Shown in pieces: positions 6,765 to 15,812 of a stretch of DNA of 40,503 nt. The stretch lies in assembly GCA_011053095.1 (NCBI GenBank), contig DRHS01000127.1, positions 91,035 to 131,537 of the forward strand, written 5' to 3'. Numbering within the stretch: the first letter of the stretch is position 1; each line of letters opens with the position of its first letter. The position numbers were made by a program, and so were the translations under genes. The notes under the pieces were generated by a model that made no database searches, had not been told where the DNA came from, and saw only the letters and a list, made by a program, of their open reading frames with translations. Source of the stretch: Bacteroides sp. (GTDB lineage: Bacteria > Bacteroidota > Bacteroidia > Bacteroidales > SM23-62).

Positions 6765-7030
6765 AGTGACAGCAGTATCCAGACAATAACCAGGATCAAT
6801 GCAATCCAGAGTGGAATAACAAAATGATAGACCAGGGGTCCCCTTTTGCCGGTTTTCTTCTTTGTCATCTCCTCATAAACTGATATATAGCGGAAAAACA
6901 AAAGTGTAATCAGAAAGAAATGCACTCTTGTACCACTCTTTGAAACTTTGCCCGAAAGGATCATCAGGGATGTAATAGACCAGACAATGCAGACAAAGGC
7001 AATTACCATTAATATATCAAGATCATTCAT
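6755..7030 (-). CDS. Small integral membrane protein
   Basis: 91 residues with three hydrophobic segments: about 6-26 'ILMVIAFVCIVWSITSLMIL', 36-50 'VHFFLITLLFFRYI' and 69-90 'FVIPLWIALILVIVWILLSL', with a Lys-rich loop 'TKKKTGKRGP' between the last two. Function unknown. Its final codons and stop fall in the tRNA-like fragment, so the native C-terminus may have been altered when the neighbouring element inserted. Confidence 0.6.
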   Translation of the reverse strand: MNDLDILMVIAFVCIVWSITSLMILSGKVSKSGTRVHFFLITLLFFRYISVYEEMTKKKTGKRGPLVYHFVIPLWIALILVIVWILLSLAG

Positions 7031-7127
7031 ATTTGGATATTACTGTGTTTTTTTCACTGATATATCAGCTAAATTTAGAGGATTAATAAGTAATTTTCCA
7101 AAATAATCATCAAAAAAATATTCAGCT

Positions 7128-7559
7128 ATGGCAAAAGAAGCAGCTGGCCGGCTTTTCCGCAAGGGATTAAATTGCGCTCAATCAGTATTTGCAGCCCATT
7201 CTGAAATGACAGGAATTTCAGTTACGGACTCCCTTAAAATCACCACCGGGTTCGGCGCAGGGATGGCGATGATGCAAAAAACCTGCGGAGCGGTTGCAGG
7301 AGCATATATGGTCATCGGTGCAAAATATGGCAGGGTGAATCCGGACGATGAAAAAGCAAGGGACAAGACATATGGACTTATAGAAGAATTTAACCGGCGT
7401 TTTATCGAATTGCATGGCAGCCTTGATTGCAGGGAATTGATGGGTGTAGACCTGAAGACTAAGGAAGGTGCTGAGGAAGCCGAACAAGGTGCCTACTTTG
7501 AAAAAAAATGTGGCAGTTATGTTGATGATGCGGAAAAGATCCTCGATGAACTCCTTTAA
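7128..7559 (+). CDS. C_GCAxxG_C_C family redox-type protein
   Basis: 143 residues with the family's spaced cysteines: 'LNCAQSVFAA' (about Cys16), 'TCGAVAGAYMVIG' (the CGAxxG box), 'LDCRELMG' and 'KKCGSYVDDA'. The family (TIGR01909-type) is thought to be redox-active or cofactor-binding and is common in anaerobes; its exact role is not established. It ends 2 nt before the MutS-like gene, so the two are probably cotranscribed. Confidence 0.88.
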   Translation: MAKEAAGRLFRKGLNCAQSVFAAHSEMTGISVTDSLKITTGFGAGMAMMQKTCGAVAGAYMVIGAKYGRVNPDDEKARDKTYGLIEEFNRRFIELHGSLDCRELMGVDLKTKEGAEEAEQGAYFEKKCGSYVDDAEKILDELL

Positions 7560-7561
7560 TA

Positions 7562-9367
7562 ATGCCTGACAACGCACGGAGCATATACCAAAAAATAACA
7601 AAGGCCCATAGACTTGAAACTGAGCAAATCAGGAAAAAATCGGGTTGGTATTCCCTGATCCGCCTGCTATTGTTTGTCCTTTCAATTTTCTTTCTGGCAG
7701 TCCAGCTCAATTCAAACCCTATCCTGGCAATAATACTCTCCATCTCAGCAATAATTCTGCTTTTTGTCTTTGTAAGGATGAGTTCAAAACTTACGGCCCG
7801 GAGAAAGATGCTCACAGAACTGATCCGAATTAATGAGGATGAGGTAGGGGTGTTGGACTGGAATTATGATGGCTTTGATTCAGGTGTGGAATATTTCGAT
7901 GCCAGCCACCCAAATTCTTCTGACCTCGACATATTTGGAGAAAACTCTCTCTTTCAGTACCTTAACCGGACCAGTCTCAGCAAGGGTGGTGACAGGCTGG
8001 CGGACCTCTTAAGCCAACCTTCAGAAGCCGATGATATATTGACCAGGCATGAAGCCATTGAGGAATTATCGGAAAAACTTAACTGGAGACAGTTATTTCT
8101 TGCCAGTGGAAGAATGTCAGAGGAAACCAGGGAGGATTTAACTCAACTCAATATCTGGCTTGATGAACAACCTTACTATACCAAAAACAGGTTTTACAGG
8201 ATTTTTCTCGTCGTTCTCCCATCACTTACTATCCTGAGCCTTGTACTTGCCTTCCTCTGGATCCCATACAACATACCCATATTCTTTGTTCTGCTACAGC
8301 TGGGTATCGTTGGGGTGAATCTCCGGCAGATAAACCACCATCATAATCAGGTCAGCCGGAAATATAACCTGATTAACAATTTTGCAAATCTCATCCGACT
8401 GGTTGAAGAAGAAAATTTCAAATCGGAAAACCTCAGGGAACTTAAAGAAGGATTATCATCTTCAGGTATCAGTGCGGGACTTCAGCTGAAAAAACTGGCA
8501 AGACTTGTTATCCGGTTCGACCACAGACTGAATATGGTCATGGCTGTAGTACTGAATGGAGTATTTATGTGGGACCTGCTATGTGTTCTCTGGCTTGAGA
8601 AGTGGAAAACCGCTAACGCCGCTGAAGTTCCCGGATGGTTTGACATCCTGGGAAAATTTGAAGCTCTGAACAGCCTGGCAAACTTCAGGTTTAATAATCC
8701 TGATTCCGTATATCCTGTTATTAGCAAAGATGAAATTATGATAGAGGCTGAGTCTCTTGGGCACCCACTTATACCCGGAAAGGAGAATATCCGTAATGAA
8801 ATGAAAATCAGTCAGACAGGAGAGTTTATGCTGATCACCGGTTCGAATATGGCCGGGAAAAGTACTTTCCTGAGGACAGTAGGTGTAAACCTTGTGCTGG
8901 CAAATGCCGGGTCACCGGTATATGCATCAAAAATGAAATGGAAACCGGTCCGAATTCTGTCGAGTATGCGGGTCAAAGATTCCCTGAGCAGCAGGGAATC
9001 CACTTTCTATGCAGAACTGAAGCGCCTGAGGATGATTATTGAGGTTTTGAAAACAGGGGAAAAGGTGATGGTTATACTTGACGAGATCCTTAAAGGGACA
9101 AATTCGAGGGACAAGCATTTTGGCTCTGAAATGTTTATACGGCAATTGCTAAAGGAGAATTGCGGGGGAATGATTGCAACCCATGACCTTGAACTAAGCA
9201 AGCTTGAAGAGGAATTCCCCGGCCGCCTTCTTAATTATAGCTTCGAAGTGCAGATCGAGAAAGAAGAATTTATTTTTGATTACAAACTTAGAAGGGGCTC
9301 CTGCCAGACTTTGAATGCCACCGAGTTGATGAAAAAAATGGGGATTTCCATCGAAGATAAAAACTGA
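7562..9367 (+). CDS. Membrane-anchored MutS-family ATPase
   Basis: 601 residues. The C-terminal half is a MutS domain V ATPase: Walker A 'GSNMAGKSTFLRT' (about 424-436), the 'DSLSSRESTFYAEL' loop, Walker B 'VMVILDEILKGTNSRD' and 'GMIATHDLELSKLEE'. The N-terminal mismatch-recognition domain of true MutS is absent; instead there are hydrophobic segments at about 30-72 and 215-250 that look membrane-spanning. The core/lever helices resemble MutS2-like proteins, but no Smr nuclease domain is present. Such membrane MutS homologues are frequent in Bacteroidota, with unknown function. It lies 2 nt after the C_GCAxxG_C_C gene. Confidence 0.88.
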   Translation: MPDNARSIYQKITKAHRLETEQIRKKSGWYSLIRLLLFVLSIFFLAVQLNSNPILAIILSISAIILLFVFVRMSSKLTARRKMLTELIRINEDEVGVLDWNYDGFDSGVEYFDASHPNSSDLDIFGENSLFQYLNRTSLSKGGDRLADLLSQPSEADDILTRHEAIEELSEKLNWRQLFLASGRMSEETREDLTQLNIWLDEQPYYTKNRFYRIFLVVLPSLTILSLVLAFLWIPYNIPIFFVLLQLGIVGVNLRQINHHHNQVSRKYNLINNFANLIRLVEEENFKSENLRELKEGLSSSGISAGLQLKKLARLVIRFDHRLNMVMAVVLNGVFMWDLLCVLWLEKWKTANAAEVPGWFDILGKFEALNSLANFRFNNPDSVYPVISKDEIMIEAESLGHPLIPGKENIRNEMKISQTGEFMLITGSNMAGKSTFLRTVGVNLVLANAGSPVYASKMKWKPVRILSSMRVKDSLSSRESTFYAELKRLRMIIEVLKTGEKVMVILDEILKGTNSRDKHFGSEMFIRQLLKENCGGMIATHDLELSKLEEEFPGRLLNYSFEVQIEKEEFIFDYKLRRGSCQTLNATELMKKMGISIEDKN

Positions 9368-9387
9368 TCATTCATTGAATCCATGAT

Positions 9388-10797
9388 ATGAAGAAATTTG
9401 TAATATTTGGTGTAATCGTCATTATTGGCTTGATAATGAGCTTTTTGCCTGCACCGGTAGGATTATCACAGGATAGCTGGATTTACTTCTCTCTGTTTGT
9501 TTGCGTATTTATTGGCTTAATACTTGAACCGTTCCCTTCAGCCTATATTGTCCTCCTGGGGGTTGTAATAGCATGTATACTAAAAATTGGACCTTCAGGA
9601 AATGTAATAGCATGGGGCTTATCCGGATTTTCCAATACAACTGTATGGCTCATTGTTATTGCATTTAATTTTGCATTGGGATATGAGAAAACCGGTTTGG
9701 GCAAACGGATTGCCCTGATTCTGGTGAGCAAAATGGGGAAGAGTACCCTCGGATTAGGATATGCAATTGCTTTGGCAGATTTAATCCTCGCACCATTTAT
9801 GCCTTCAAATACCGCAAGAAGTGGAGGGACAATTTTTCCAATAGTTCGAAATATTCCGGTTCTTTATGATTCTTCCCCGGACAAAGACCCCCGTAAAATA
9901 GGATCCTACATTTCCTGGGTGGCTTTAGCCAGTACCTGTGTAACAAGTTCAATGTTTTATACGGCTCTGGCAACAAATGTTTTAGCGAAAAGCCTTGTCC
10001 TGGATGCAGGAATCCCGGTTCCTTCATGGACAGAATGGTTTTTTTACTTCTTACCTGTTGGCATAATACTAATCCTGTCAGTACCCTTAATAACATATTT
10101 TGTTTATCCTCCAACCATAAAGATCTCTGAGACTATTCCGGTATGGGCTGGAAATGAACTTAAGAAGATGGGCAAAATCAGCAGAAATGAGATTATAATG
10201 ACCCTACTGGCCAGCATGGCCTTATTACTATGGATATTTGGAAGTTTTCTGGGAATTCATGCAACTCTCACCGCCCTGGCAGTTCTCTGCCTCATGGTCT
10301 TATTTAATATTATTTCCTGGAACGATATCTTAACGAATAAGGCTGCCTGGAATGTTTTTATTTGGTTTGGAGCAATGGTTACCCTTGCCGGGGGACTAAA
10401 CAATGTTGGATTTCTGGATTGGTTTGCAATCAAAATTACATCAGCAATTTCAATCTTTTCACCTGCACTCATCCTGGTATTTTTATTGCTTGTGTTTTAC
10501 TTTATCCATTATCTGTTTGCAAGTTCAACAGCCCATGCGACAGCTTTGTTGATATTATTTTTAGTTACAGGCAGAAATATTGAGGGTATGGATTTCACCC
10601 TTTTGACCTACCTGCTATTGTATTCACTTGGTTTAATGGGAATACTTACACCCTATGCAACCGGTGCAAGTCCCATCTGGTACGGGTTAGGGTATATACC
10701 CTCAAAAACTTTCTGGCGTCTGGGGGCTCTTTTCGGAATTATTTTTATCGGAGTTTTAATTTTGGTTGGGATACCCTGGTTAAAACTCTGGCTATAG
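9388..10797 (+). CDS. DASS/SLC13-family anion symporter (di/tricarboxylate type)
   Basis: 469 residues with about 11-13 hydrophobic segments. The motif 'APFMPSNTARSGGTIFPIVRNI' (about 132-153) is the substrate-binding SNT signature of the DASS family (CitT and plastid dicarboxylate-translocator branch), repeated in the second half as 'ASSTAHATALLILFL'. These transporters take up or exchange malate, succinate, citrate, tartrate or 2-oxoglutarate, using Na+ or antiport. The gene ends with a 6-nt tail-to-tail overlap with a tartrate/D-malate-type dehydrogenase gene, which makes a hydroxy-dicarboxylate a plausible substrate (inference). Confidence 0.88.
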   Translation: MKKFVIFGVIVIIGLIMSFLPAPVGLSQDSWIYFSLFVCVFIGLILEPFPSAYIVLLGVVIACILKIGPSGNVIAWGLSGFSNTTVWLIVIAFNFALGYEKTGLGKRIALILVSKMGKSTLGLGYAIALADLILAPFMPSNTARSGGTIFPIVRNIPVLYDSSPDKDPRKIGSYISWVALASTCVTSSMFYTALATNVLAKSLVLDAGIPVPSWTEWFFYFLPVGIILILSVPLITYFVYPPTIKISETIPVWAGNELKKMGKISRNEIIMTLLASMALLLWIFGSFLGIHATLTALAVLCLMVLFNIISWNDILTNKAAWNVFIWFGAMVTLAGGLNNVGFLDWFAIKITSAISIFSPALILVFLLLVFYFIHYLFASSTAHATALLILFLVTGRNIEGMDFTLLTYLLLYSLGLMGILTPYATGASPIWYGLGYIPSKTFWRLGALFGIIFIGVLILVGIPWLKLWL

Positions 10798-11862
10798 GAG
10801 ATCTTTTAATACATCCACCACGGCGTCGCCGCAATCCTTAGTATTTGCATTGCCTCCCATGTCAGGTGTATGAGCTATCTTCTCCTTAAGGACAATTTCA
10901 ATTGCTCTCATGATAGATTCGGCGGCTTCCTCTTGTCCCAGGTGCTCCATCATCATTGCAGCCGACCATATAGTTGCAATGGGATTGGCAATTTTTTTAC
11001 CGGCAATATCCGGTGCAGAACCATGAACAGGTTCAAACATCGAAGGATATTCGCGCTCAGGATTTATATTGGCAGAAGCGGCAATTCCAATAGTGCCTGC
11101 AACAGCCGGAGCAAGATCAGATAAAATATCTCCAAAAAGATTTGAGCCAACCACCACATCATACCAGTCCGGATGCAGCACAAAATAGGCTGTTAAAATG
11201 TCGATGTGATACTGGTCTGTACGTATATCAGGGTATTCTTTTTTAATAGCAGCGAAACGTTCGTCCCAGAATGGCATTGTATGAACAATCCCATTTGATT
11301 TGGTAGCAGAAGTAAGATGCTTTTCAGGGCGTGTGCCGGCCAGTTCAAATGCATATCGCATCACCCTGTCAACACCCCGGCGTGTAAAAACACTTTGCTG
11401 GCTCACCATTTCATCCTCTGTCCCCTGAAAAATTCTCCCACCGATTTCAGAATACTCGCCTTCATTATTTTCCCGGACTATCATAAGGTTGATATCTTCT
11501 GCGGTTCTTCCCGCCAGTGGACAAGGAACACCTTCAAATAATCGCACAGGCCGTAAATTGATGTATTGATGAAACGTCCTTCGTATAGGAATTAATAAAC
11601 CCCACAGGGAAATATGGTCAGGGACCCCGGGAAAACCAACTGCACCCAGAAAGATTGAATCTTTGTTCGCGAGTTGTTGCAAGCCATCATCAGGCATCAT
11701 TTTTCCGGACTTCGCATAATGTTGGCAACTCCAATCAAACTCATCCCATTTAAAGGAAATATTAAATCGGGTACTCATACTTTCCAGAACCTTAATTCCT
11801 TCAGGAATAACTTCCTTGCCTATTCCGTCACCCTGGATTACTGCAATATCAAAAGTTTTCAT
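10792..11862 (-). CDS. Tartrate / D-malate dehydrogenase-type decarboxylating enzyme
   Basis: 356 residues of the isocitrate/isopropylmalate dehydrogenase superfamily: N-terminal 'VIQGDGIGKEVIPEG', substrate-loop 'SLWGLLIPIRRTFHQYINLRPVRLFEGVPCPLAGR', 'IVRENNEGEYS' and the metal-binding 'GSNLFGDILSDLAPAVAG', then 'EPVHGSAPDIAGKKIANP'. The 'SLWG...R..F.QY.NLRPVR' form is that of TtuC/DmlA enzymes, which oxidise tartrate or D-malate with NAD and Mn2+, rather than LeuB. It is the last gene of the six-gene leftward operon (12 nt after the WD40 gene) and could process a C4 acid from sugar-acid breakdown. Confidence 0.88.
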   Translation of the reverse strand: MKTFDIAVIQGDGIGKEVIPEGIKVLESMSTRFNISFKWDEFDWSCQHYAKSGKMMPDDGLQQLANKDSIFLGAVGFPGVPDHISLWGLLIPIRRTFHQYINLRPVRLFEGVPCPLAGRTAEDINLMIVRENNEGEYSEIGGRIFQGTEDEMVSQQSVFTRRGVDRVMRYAFELAGTRPEKHLTSATKSNGIVHTMPFWDERFAAIKKEYPDIRTDQYHIDILTAYFVLHPDWYDVVVGSNLFGDILSDLAPAVAGTIGIAASANINPEREYPSMFEPVHGSAPDIAGKKIANPIATIWSAAMMMEHLGQEEAAESIMRAIEIVLKEKIAHTPDMGGNANTKDCGDAVVDVLKDLL

Positions 11863-11874
11863 AAGATTTCAAGT

Positions 11875-13008
11875 TTAGGGTTCGATCATAGATATCCGAT
11901 ACAGGCGTACATGTGCGTCTTCACCGGCAACGGCTATCAGGTTACCATGAACATCTATGTACTCGATGCTTGCACCATCAGCCAGAACCGTGGGATTACC
12001 TACCATTTGCCAGTCGCTGGTTCGAAAAACTCTTATACGCCCTTCACCATCATCGCGGCCTCCTGCAATCAAATAGCGCCCGTCGGAACTCCAGGCAACG
12101 GCCTCTATATATACTAAACTGGAGTATTGATTAACCAATGACATATCCCAGGTACGCCAGACAGTTACCTCCCCTCCACCATTCCCGGCAGCAACAAGCC
12201 TCTCGTCGGGTGAGAAACGTACAGACTTAATAGAAGTCGCGTCAGGAATAAGACCATCCCCTACTGAATTCCAGTCACTGGTTCTGACAAGCATTACATC
12301 ACCGGCGTTGCCGGCAATGACCATGAAATTTCCATCCGAAGTAAAGTGAATTGAATTAACAACACTTCCCTTGCTATCCTTTCCATATTCGACATTTTTC
12401 AGCATTTCCCAATTTTTTATCCCCAATACTATCGCTGAACGACGGGATGCATAGGCTAAAAACCGGCCATCGGGCGAAATACTAAGTCCATCAACTTCGT
12501 CATTGACCTCAATATGCCTGACCAGCAATCCCTCAGAAAGGTCAAATATCTTAATACCGTTGAGGTTGCCCCCAACTACCACAAACCTGCCATCGGAAGT
12601 GAAAGCACCACACTCGACTTCCAGCGATTTTGTTAATCCTCCGGAAATACCGGAAACCAATTTACTGTCAAGGCGACTGACTTCCTCCTTAGTAATATAT
12701 GTAAACCTGTGCCTTATGCTACCATCGGAAGCATTGAGAACATAAACTTCTCCCTGTCCATTTCCGGTGACCAGTAACTTGCCGTCTGCAGAGAACTCAA
12801 CGAACTCAACAGTAATTCCATCTTCCACATCACCAATGACTTCTCCTGCTTTCCAGCGAGGGTCTATCTGAGTGCCCCAGAGAGGTTCCAGCCAGAACGA
12901 GGCACCTCCGGCAACAGATTCCCTATTCCGGCCATCCTGGGCATTCGAGAAGGGTATGGTTGCGCAAATCAGGAGTGAAATAATCAGTGTATTCTTAAAG
13001 GCTTTCAT
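11875..13008 (-). CDS. Exported WD40-repeat beta-propeller protein
   Basis: 377 residues with a signal peptide ('MKAFKNTLIISLLICATIPFSNAQ', cleavage near 24) and seven or so WD40-like blades: 'VEFVEFSADGKLLVTGNGQGEVYVLNASDGS', 'CGAFTSDGRFVVVGGNLNGIKIFDLSEG', 'SISPDGRFLAYASRRS', 'SIHFTSDGNFMVIAGNAGDVMLVRTSDW', 'SVRFSPDERLVAAGNGGGEVTVWRTWDM', 'AVAWSSDGRYLIAGGRDDGEG'. One closed propeller is expected, probably periplasmic. It is embedded between the SDR and dehydrogenase genes of a sugar-acid operon, an unusual place for such a protein; a binding or scaffolding role is possible but unproven. Confidence 0.85.
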   Translation of the reverse strand: MKAFKNTLIISLLICATIPFSNAQDGRNRESVAGGASFWLEPLWGTQIDPRWKAGEVIGDVEDGITVEFVEFSADGKLLVTGNGQGEVYVLNASDGSIRHRFTYITKEEVSRLDSKLVSGISGGLTKSLEVECGAFTSDGRFVVVGGNLNGIKIFDLSEGLLVRHIEVNDEVDGLSISPDGRFLAYASRRSAIVLGIKNWEMLKNVEYGKDSKGSVVNSIHFTSDGNFMVIAGNAGDVMLVRTSDWNSVGDGLIPDATSIKSVRFSPDERLVAAGNGGGEVTVWRTWDMSLVNQYSSLVYIEAVAWSSDGRYLIAGGRDDGEGRIRVFRTSDWQMVGNPTVLADGASIEYIDVHGNLIAVAGEDAHVRLYRISMIEP

Positions 13009-13027
13009 TGCTGTAATTTTTAATTTA

Positions 13028-13798
13028 TTATAATCTGGGAATTGTTAATCCGCCATCTACCATTATGACCTCGCCGGTTGAGTAAGGGAATAAACCTTTG
13101 ACCAGGGCCAGTACAACTTTTCCAACATCTTCCGGTTGTCCCCATCTCGGCTGAACGCTTAGTCCCTCTTGAAAAAGTTTGTCATATTTTTGCTTTACAC
13201 CAGCGGTCATATCGGTTTCTATTACACCCGGGCGCACCTCGTAAACCGGAATGTCATATTCACCCAAACGGGCAGCGAACAGTTTAGTCATCATGCTCAA
13301 ACCTGCTTTACTGATACAATATTCTCCCCGGTTTACAGAAGCGACAGTTGCAGAAACTGAAGTAATATTGATAATTGAGCCAAAGAAACCGGCATCCTCC
13401 TTTTTTTGTTCAACCAACCAATTTGCCACAGACTGACTAAGAAAATACGGTCCCCGGAGATTTGTTTTCATCACATAATCAAAACTTTCTTCGGTGGCTT
13501 CCAGTATATCATTTCTTTCCTTTGGCGCCACACCGGCATTGTTGACAAGGAAGTTTAATTGTCCAAACTCCTTACGGATCTTTTCAAGAACCGTTTCTCT
13601 GCTGACCTTCTGACTGATATCTCCCTGGCAATAAATTACTCTTATTCCATGTCCCCTGAGCTTCTCTAAAACATCTTCTACCTGTTTTTCAGGACGAACT
13701 CCATTGATAGCCAGATCTATTCCTTCTTTCGCCAGTTCAATTGCAATTCCCAGACCTATACCTCTTGATCCTCCGGTAATTAACGCTGTTTTTTTCAT
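13028..13798 (-). CDS. SDR-family oxidoreductase (FabG/KduD-like)
   Basis: 256 residues of the classical short-chain dehydrogenase family: nucleotide-binding 'TGGSRGIG' (8-15), 'NNAG' (86-89), catalytic Ser near 147 ('NITSVSA') and 'Y160-C-I-S-K164'. The C-terminal 'GEVIMVDGGLTIPRL' is also typical. It is often annotated as 3-ketoacyl-ACP reductase, but its place in a GH88 operon suggests reduction or oxidation of a keto-sugar acid (KduD-like). Cofactor preference is not clear. It sits 13 nt after the Gfo/Idh/MocA gene and 19 nt before the WD40 gene. Confidence 0.88.
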   Translation of the reverse strand: MKKTALITGGSRGIGLGIAIELAKEGIDLAINGVRPEKQVEDVLEKLRGHGIRVIYCQGDISQKVSRETVLEKIRKEFGQLNFLVNNAGVAPKERNDILEATEESFDYVMKTNLRGPYFLSQSVANWLVEQKKEDAGFFGSIINITSVSATVASVNRGEYCISKAGLSMMTKLFAARLGEYDIPVYEVRPGVIETDMTAGVKQKYDKLFQEGLSVQPRWGQPEDVGKVVLALVKGLFPYSTGEVIMVDGGLTIPRL

Positions 13799-13811
13799 AT
13801 TAATGTTCTAC

Positions 13812-14957
13812 CTATATTTTTGGTACTTCCACCCATGCTTTTTTTGCCCAGCTTTGAAGACCTTTTTCGGCAAGCTGAACTCCTTTAGCCCCTTCTTTCA
13901 GATTCCAGGGGAAGGGATCATTCTTAACGACATGTTTAAGAAACAGTTCCCATTGAACTTTAAAAGCATTTTCAAAGACCTCCTGTTCAGGAACTTCTGA
14001 CCATCCTTCATAGAATTTTATGGGATTCGGAATGTCAGGATTCCAGACAGGTTTTGGAGTATTGCCATAATGTTGTGTATAGCAGTCACGTAATCCGGCT
14101 ACTGCAGAGCCTTTTGTCCCATCCACCTGTATGGTCAGCAAATCATCCCGTCTGACACGCACGCACCAGGATGAGTTAAAGTGGGCTATAATACCACCTT
14201 CAAGTTCAAAGGTAGCATATGCTGCATCATCAGCGGTAGATTTGTAAGCATTGCCCTGCTCATCAATTCTCTCTTTTATATGGGTTGCTCCCAGACATGA
14301 TACTGATTTGACGCTTCCAAATAAATTATCCAATACATATCTCCAATGACATAACATATCGATAATAATTCCACCATCATCTTCCTTACGGTAATTCCAT
14401 GACGGCCTTTGTGCAGGAACGGTATGACCCTCAAATACCCAGTATCCGAACTCGCCCCGAATAGATAATATTTCACCAAAGAAATCATTTTGTATAAGTC
14501 GTTTTAGCTTCAGCAATCCGGGAAGCCAGAGTTTATCCTGAACCACCCCATGTTTAATACCAGCCTTTTCACAAAAGTCATACAGTTCAATCGCCGTATT
14601 AAAATCAGAGGCAATTGGTTTCTCACAATAAACATGTTTCCCATTGGATGCGGCCAGTTTTACAGCCTCCGCCCTCCTCCCGGTAACCTGGGCATCAAAG
14701 TATATTTCATAGGCAGGATCTGAAATCACACTGTCAAGATCCGTGGTATATTTCTCAACTCCTGATAATTCACAGAGCTCCTTGAGCTTGGCTTCATTTC
14801 GTCCGACCAGAATTGGATCCGGCATAATATATTCACTATCTGAAATTTTTACACCTCCCTGCTTTATGATTTCAACGATGGAACGCATGAGATGCTGATT
14901 CTTACCCATTCTGCCGGTAACACCGTTCATAATAATTCCTACATTGTGTACTTTCAT
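13812..14957 (-). CDS. Gfo/Idh/MocA-family sugar oxidoreductase
   Basis: 381 residues. N-terminal Rossmann segment 'VGIIMNGVTGRMGKNQHLMRS' and the family hallmark 'HVYCEKPIASDFNTA' (about 130-145). The N-terminus 'NGVTGRMG' differs from the usual GxGxxG and is shared by a subgroup found in Bacteroidota and Planctomycetes polysaccharide clusters. Such enzymes oxidise or epimerise sugars through NAD(P)-linked chemistry. It follows the TIM-barrel isomerase by 14 nt and precedes the SDR by 13 nt. The substrate is unknown. Confidence 0.9.
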   Translation of the reverse strand: MKVHNVGIIMNGVTGRMGKNQHLMRSIVEIIKQGGVKISDSEYIMPDPILVGRNEAKLKELCELSGVEKYTTDLDSVISDPAYEIYFDAQVTGRRAEAVKLAASNGKHVYCEKPIASDFNTAIELYDFCEKAGIKHGVVQDKLWLPGLLKLKRLIQNDFFGEILSIRGEFGYWVFEGHTVPAQRPSWNYRKEDDGGIIIDMLCHWRYVLDNLFGSVKSVSCLGATHIKERIDEQGNAYKSTADDAAYATFELEGGIIAHFNSSWCVRVRRDDLLTIQVDGTKGSAVAGLRDCYTQHYGNTPKPVWNPDIPNPIKFYEGWSEVPEQEVFENAFKVQWELFLKHVVKNDPFPWNLKEGAKGVQLAEKGLQSWAKKAWVEVPKI

Positions 14958-14971
14958 CTTAAATCCTTTTC

Positions 14972-15802
14972 TTAACTGTGGTTAATATATGCATTGACTA
15001 TTTTACCCAGGAACACATCCATATCACTTTCCCAAAATTTCGTAGAGAATATTTCCACTTCATTATATCCTGAAAATCCGGCCTCCTCGACCCATCCTCT
15101 GATTTTTTTTAAAGGTATGCAACCCTCTCCCATTAATCCTCTGTCCAGAAGCATATCATCTGTCGGAACATTCCAGTCACAAATGTGATATGCGAACAGG
15201 TTGTTTTGTTTGCCACATCTTTTAATCTGGTTCTCTAAATCATCGTCAAACCAGAGATGGTAAACATCTACTGCAATACCCACAAAATCATTGTTAAAAA
15301 ACTCGGCCAATTCATTTGCCTGCTTTAGAGAGGTTATTGCCGAACGTGTATCTGCATACATGGGATGCAGGGGTTCAATCGCCAGTTTTACATTAAGCTC
15401 TTGTGCCCTGGGCAGAATATTTTCAATTCCTTCCTTAATCTGTTCCCTTGAAGTTTGAAGGGATTGCCCGGGTTCTGCACCACAGACAAGAACCAACATC
15501 GGGATTTCCATCTCAGCAGCCTCCTGTAACATTTTAATGTTATCATCTACAGCCACATTTCTTTTTTCTGATTCCAGAGCCGGAAAAAAACCACCCCTTA
15601 CATAGGAGACGGGACTAAGATCATTTTTCTTCAAACAGTCTTTTACAGTTCTGTAATCCAAATCGGCCACAGCATCCCTCCATATGGAAATACCTTTAAC
15701 ACCGATCTCTGAATATTTTGAGCAGGCAAGTTCAAATTCAAGAGGCTTTGTTGTAATGGTGTGAATGCACAGCCCATCCAGGCTTTTGATCTCGGTTGCC
15801 AT
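14972..15802 (-). CDS. TIM-barrel sugar phosphate isomerase/epimerase-like protein
   Basis: 276 residues of the AP-endonuclease-2/xylose-isomerase-like barrel. Expected metal ligands occur in 'VKLAIEPLHP' (Glu), 'VGIAVDVYHLWFD' (Asp, His), 'FAYHICDWN' (His, Asp) and 'YNEVEIFSTKFW' (Glu). Members isomerise or epimerise sugars or inositol derivatives. It lies 10 nt after the GH88 gene and 14 nt before the Gfo/Idh/MocA gene, so it probably handles the sugar released by GH88 or its oxidised product (inference). Confidence 0.87.
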   Translation of the reverse strand: MATEIKSLDGLCIHTITTKPLEFELACSKYSEIGVKGISIWRDAVADLDYRTVKDCLKKNDLSPVSYVRGGFFPALESEKRNVAVDDNIKMLQEAAEMEIPMLVLVCGAEPGQSLQTSREQIKEGIENILPRAQELNVKLAIEPLHPMYADTRSAITSLKQANELAEFFNNDFVGIAVDVYHLWFDDDLENQIKRCGKQNNLFAYHICDWNVPTDDMLLDRGLMGEGCIPLKKIRGWVEEAGFSGYNEVEIFSTKFWESDMDVFLGKIVNAYINHS

Positions 15803-15812
15803 CAGTCACAAA

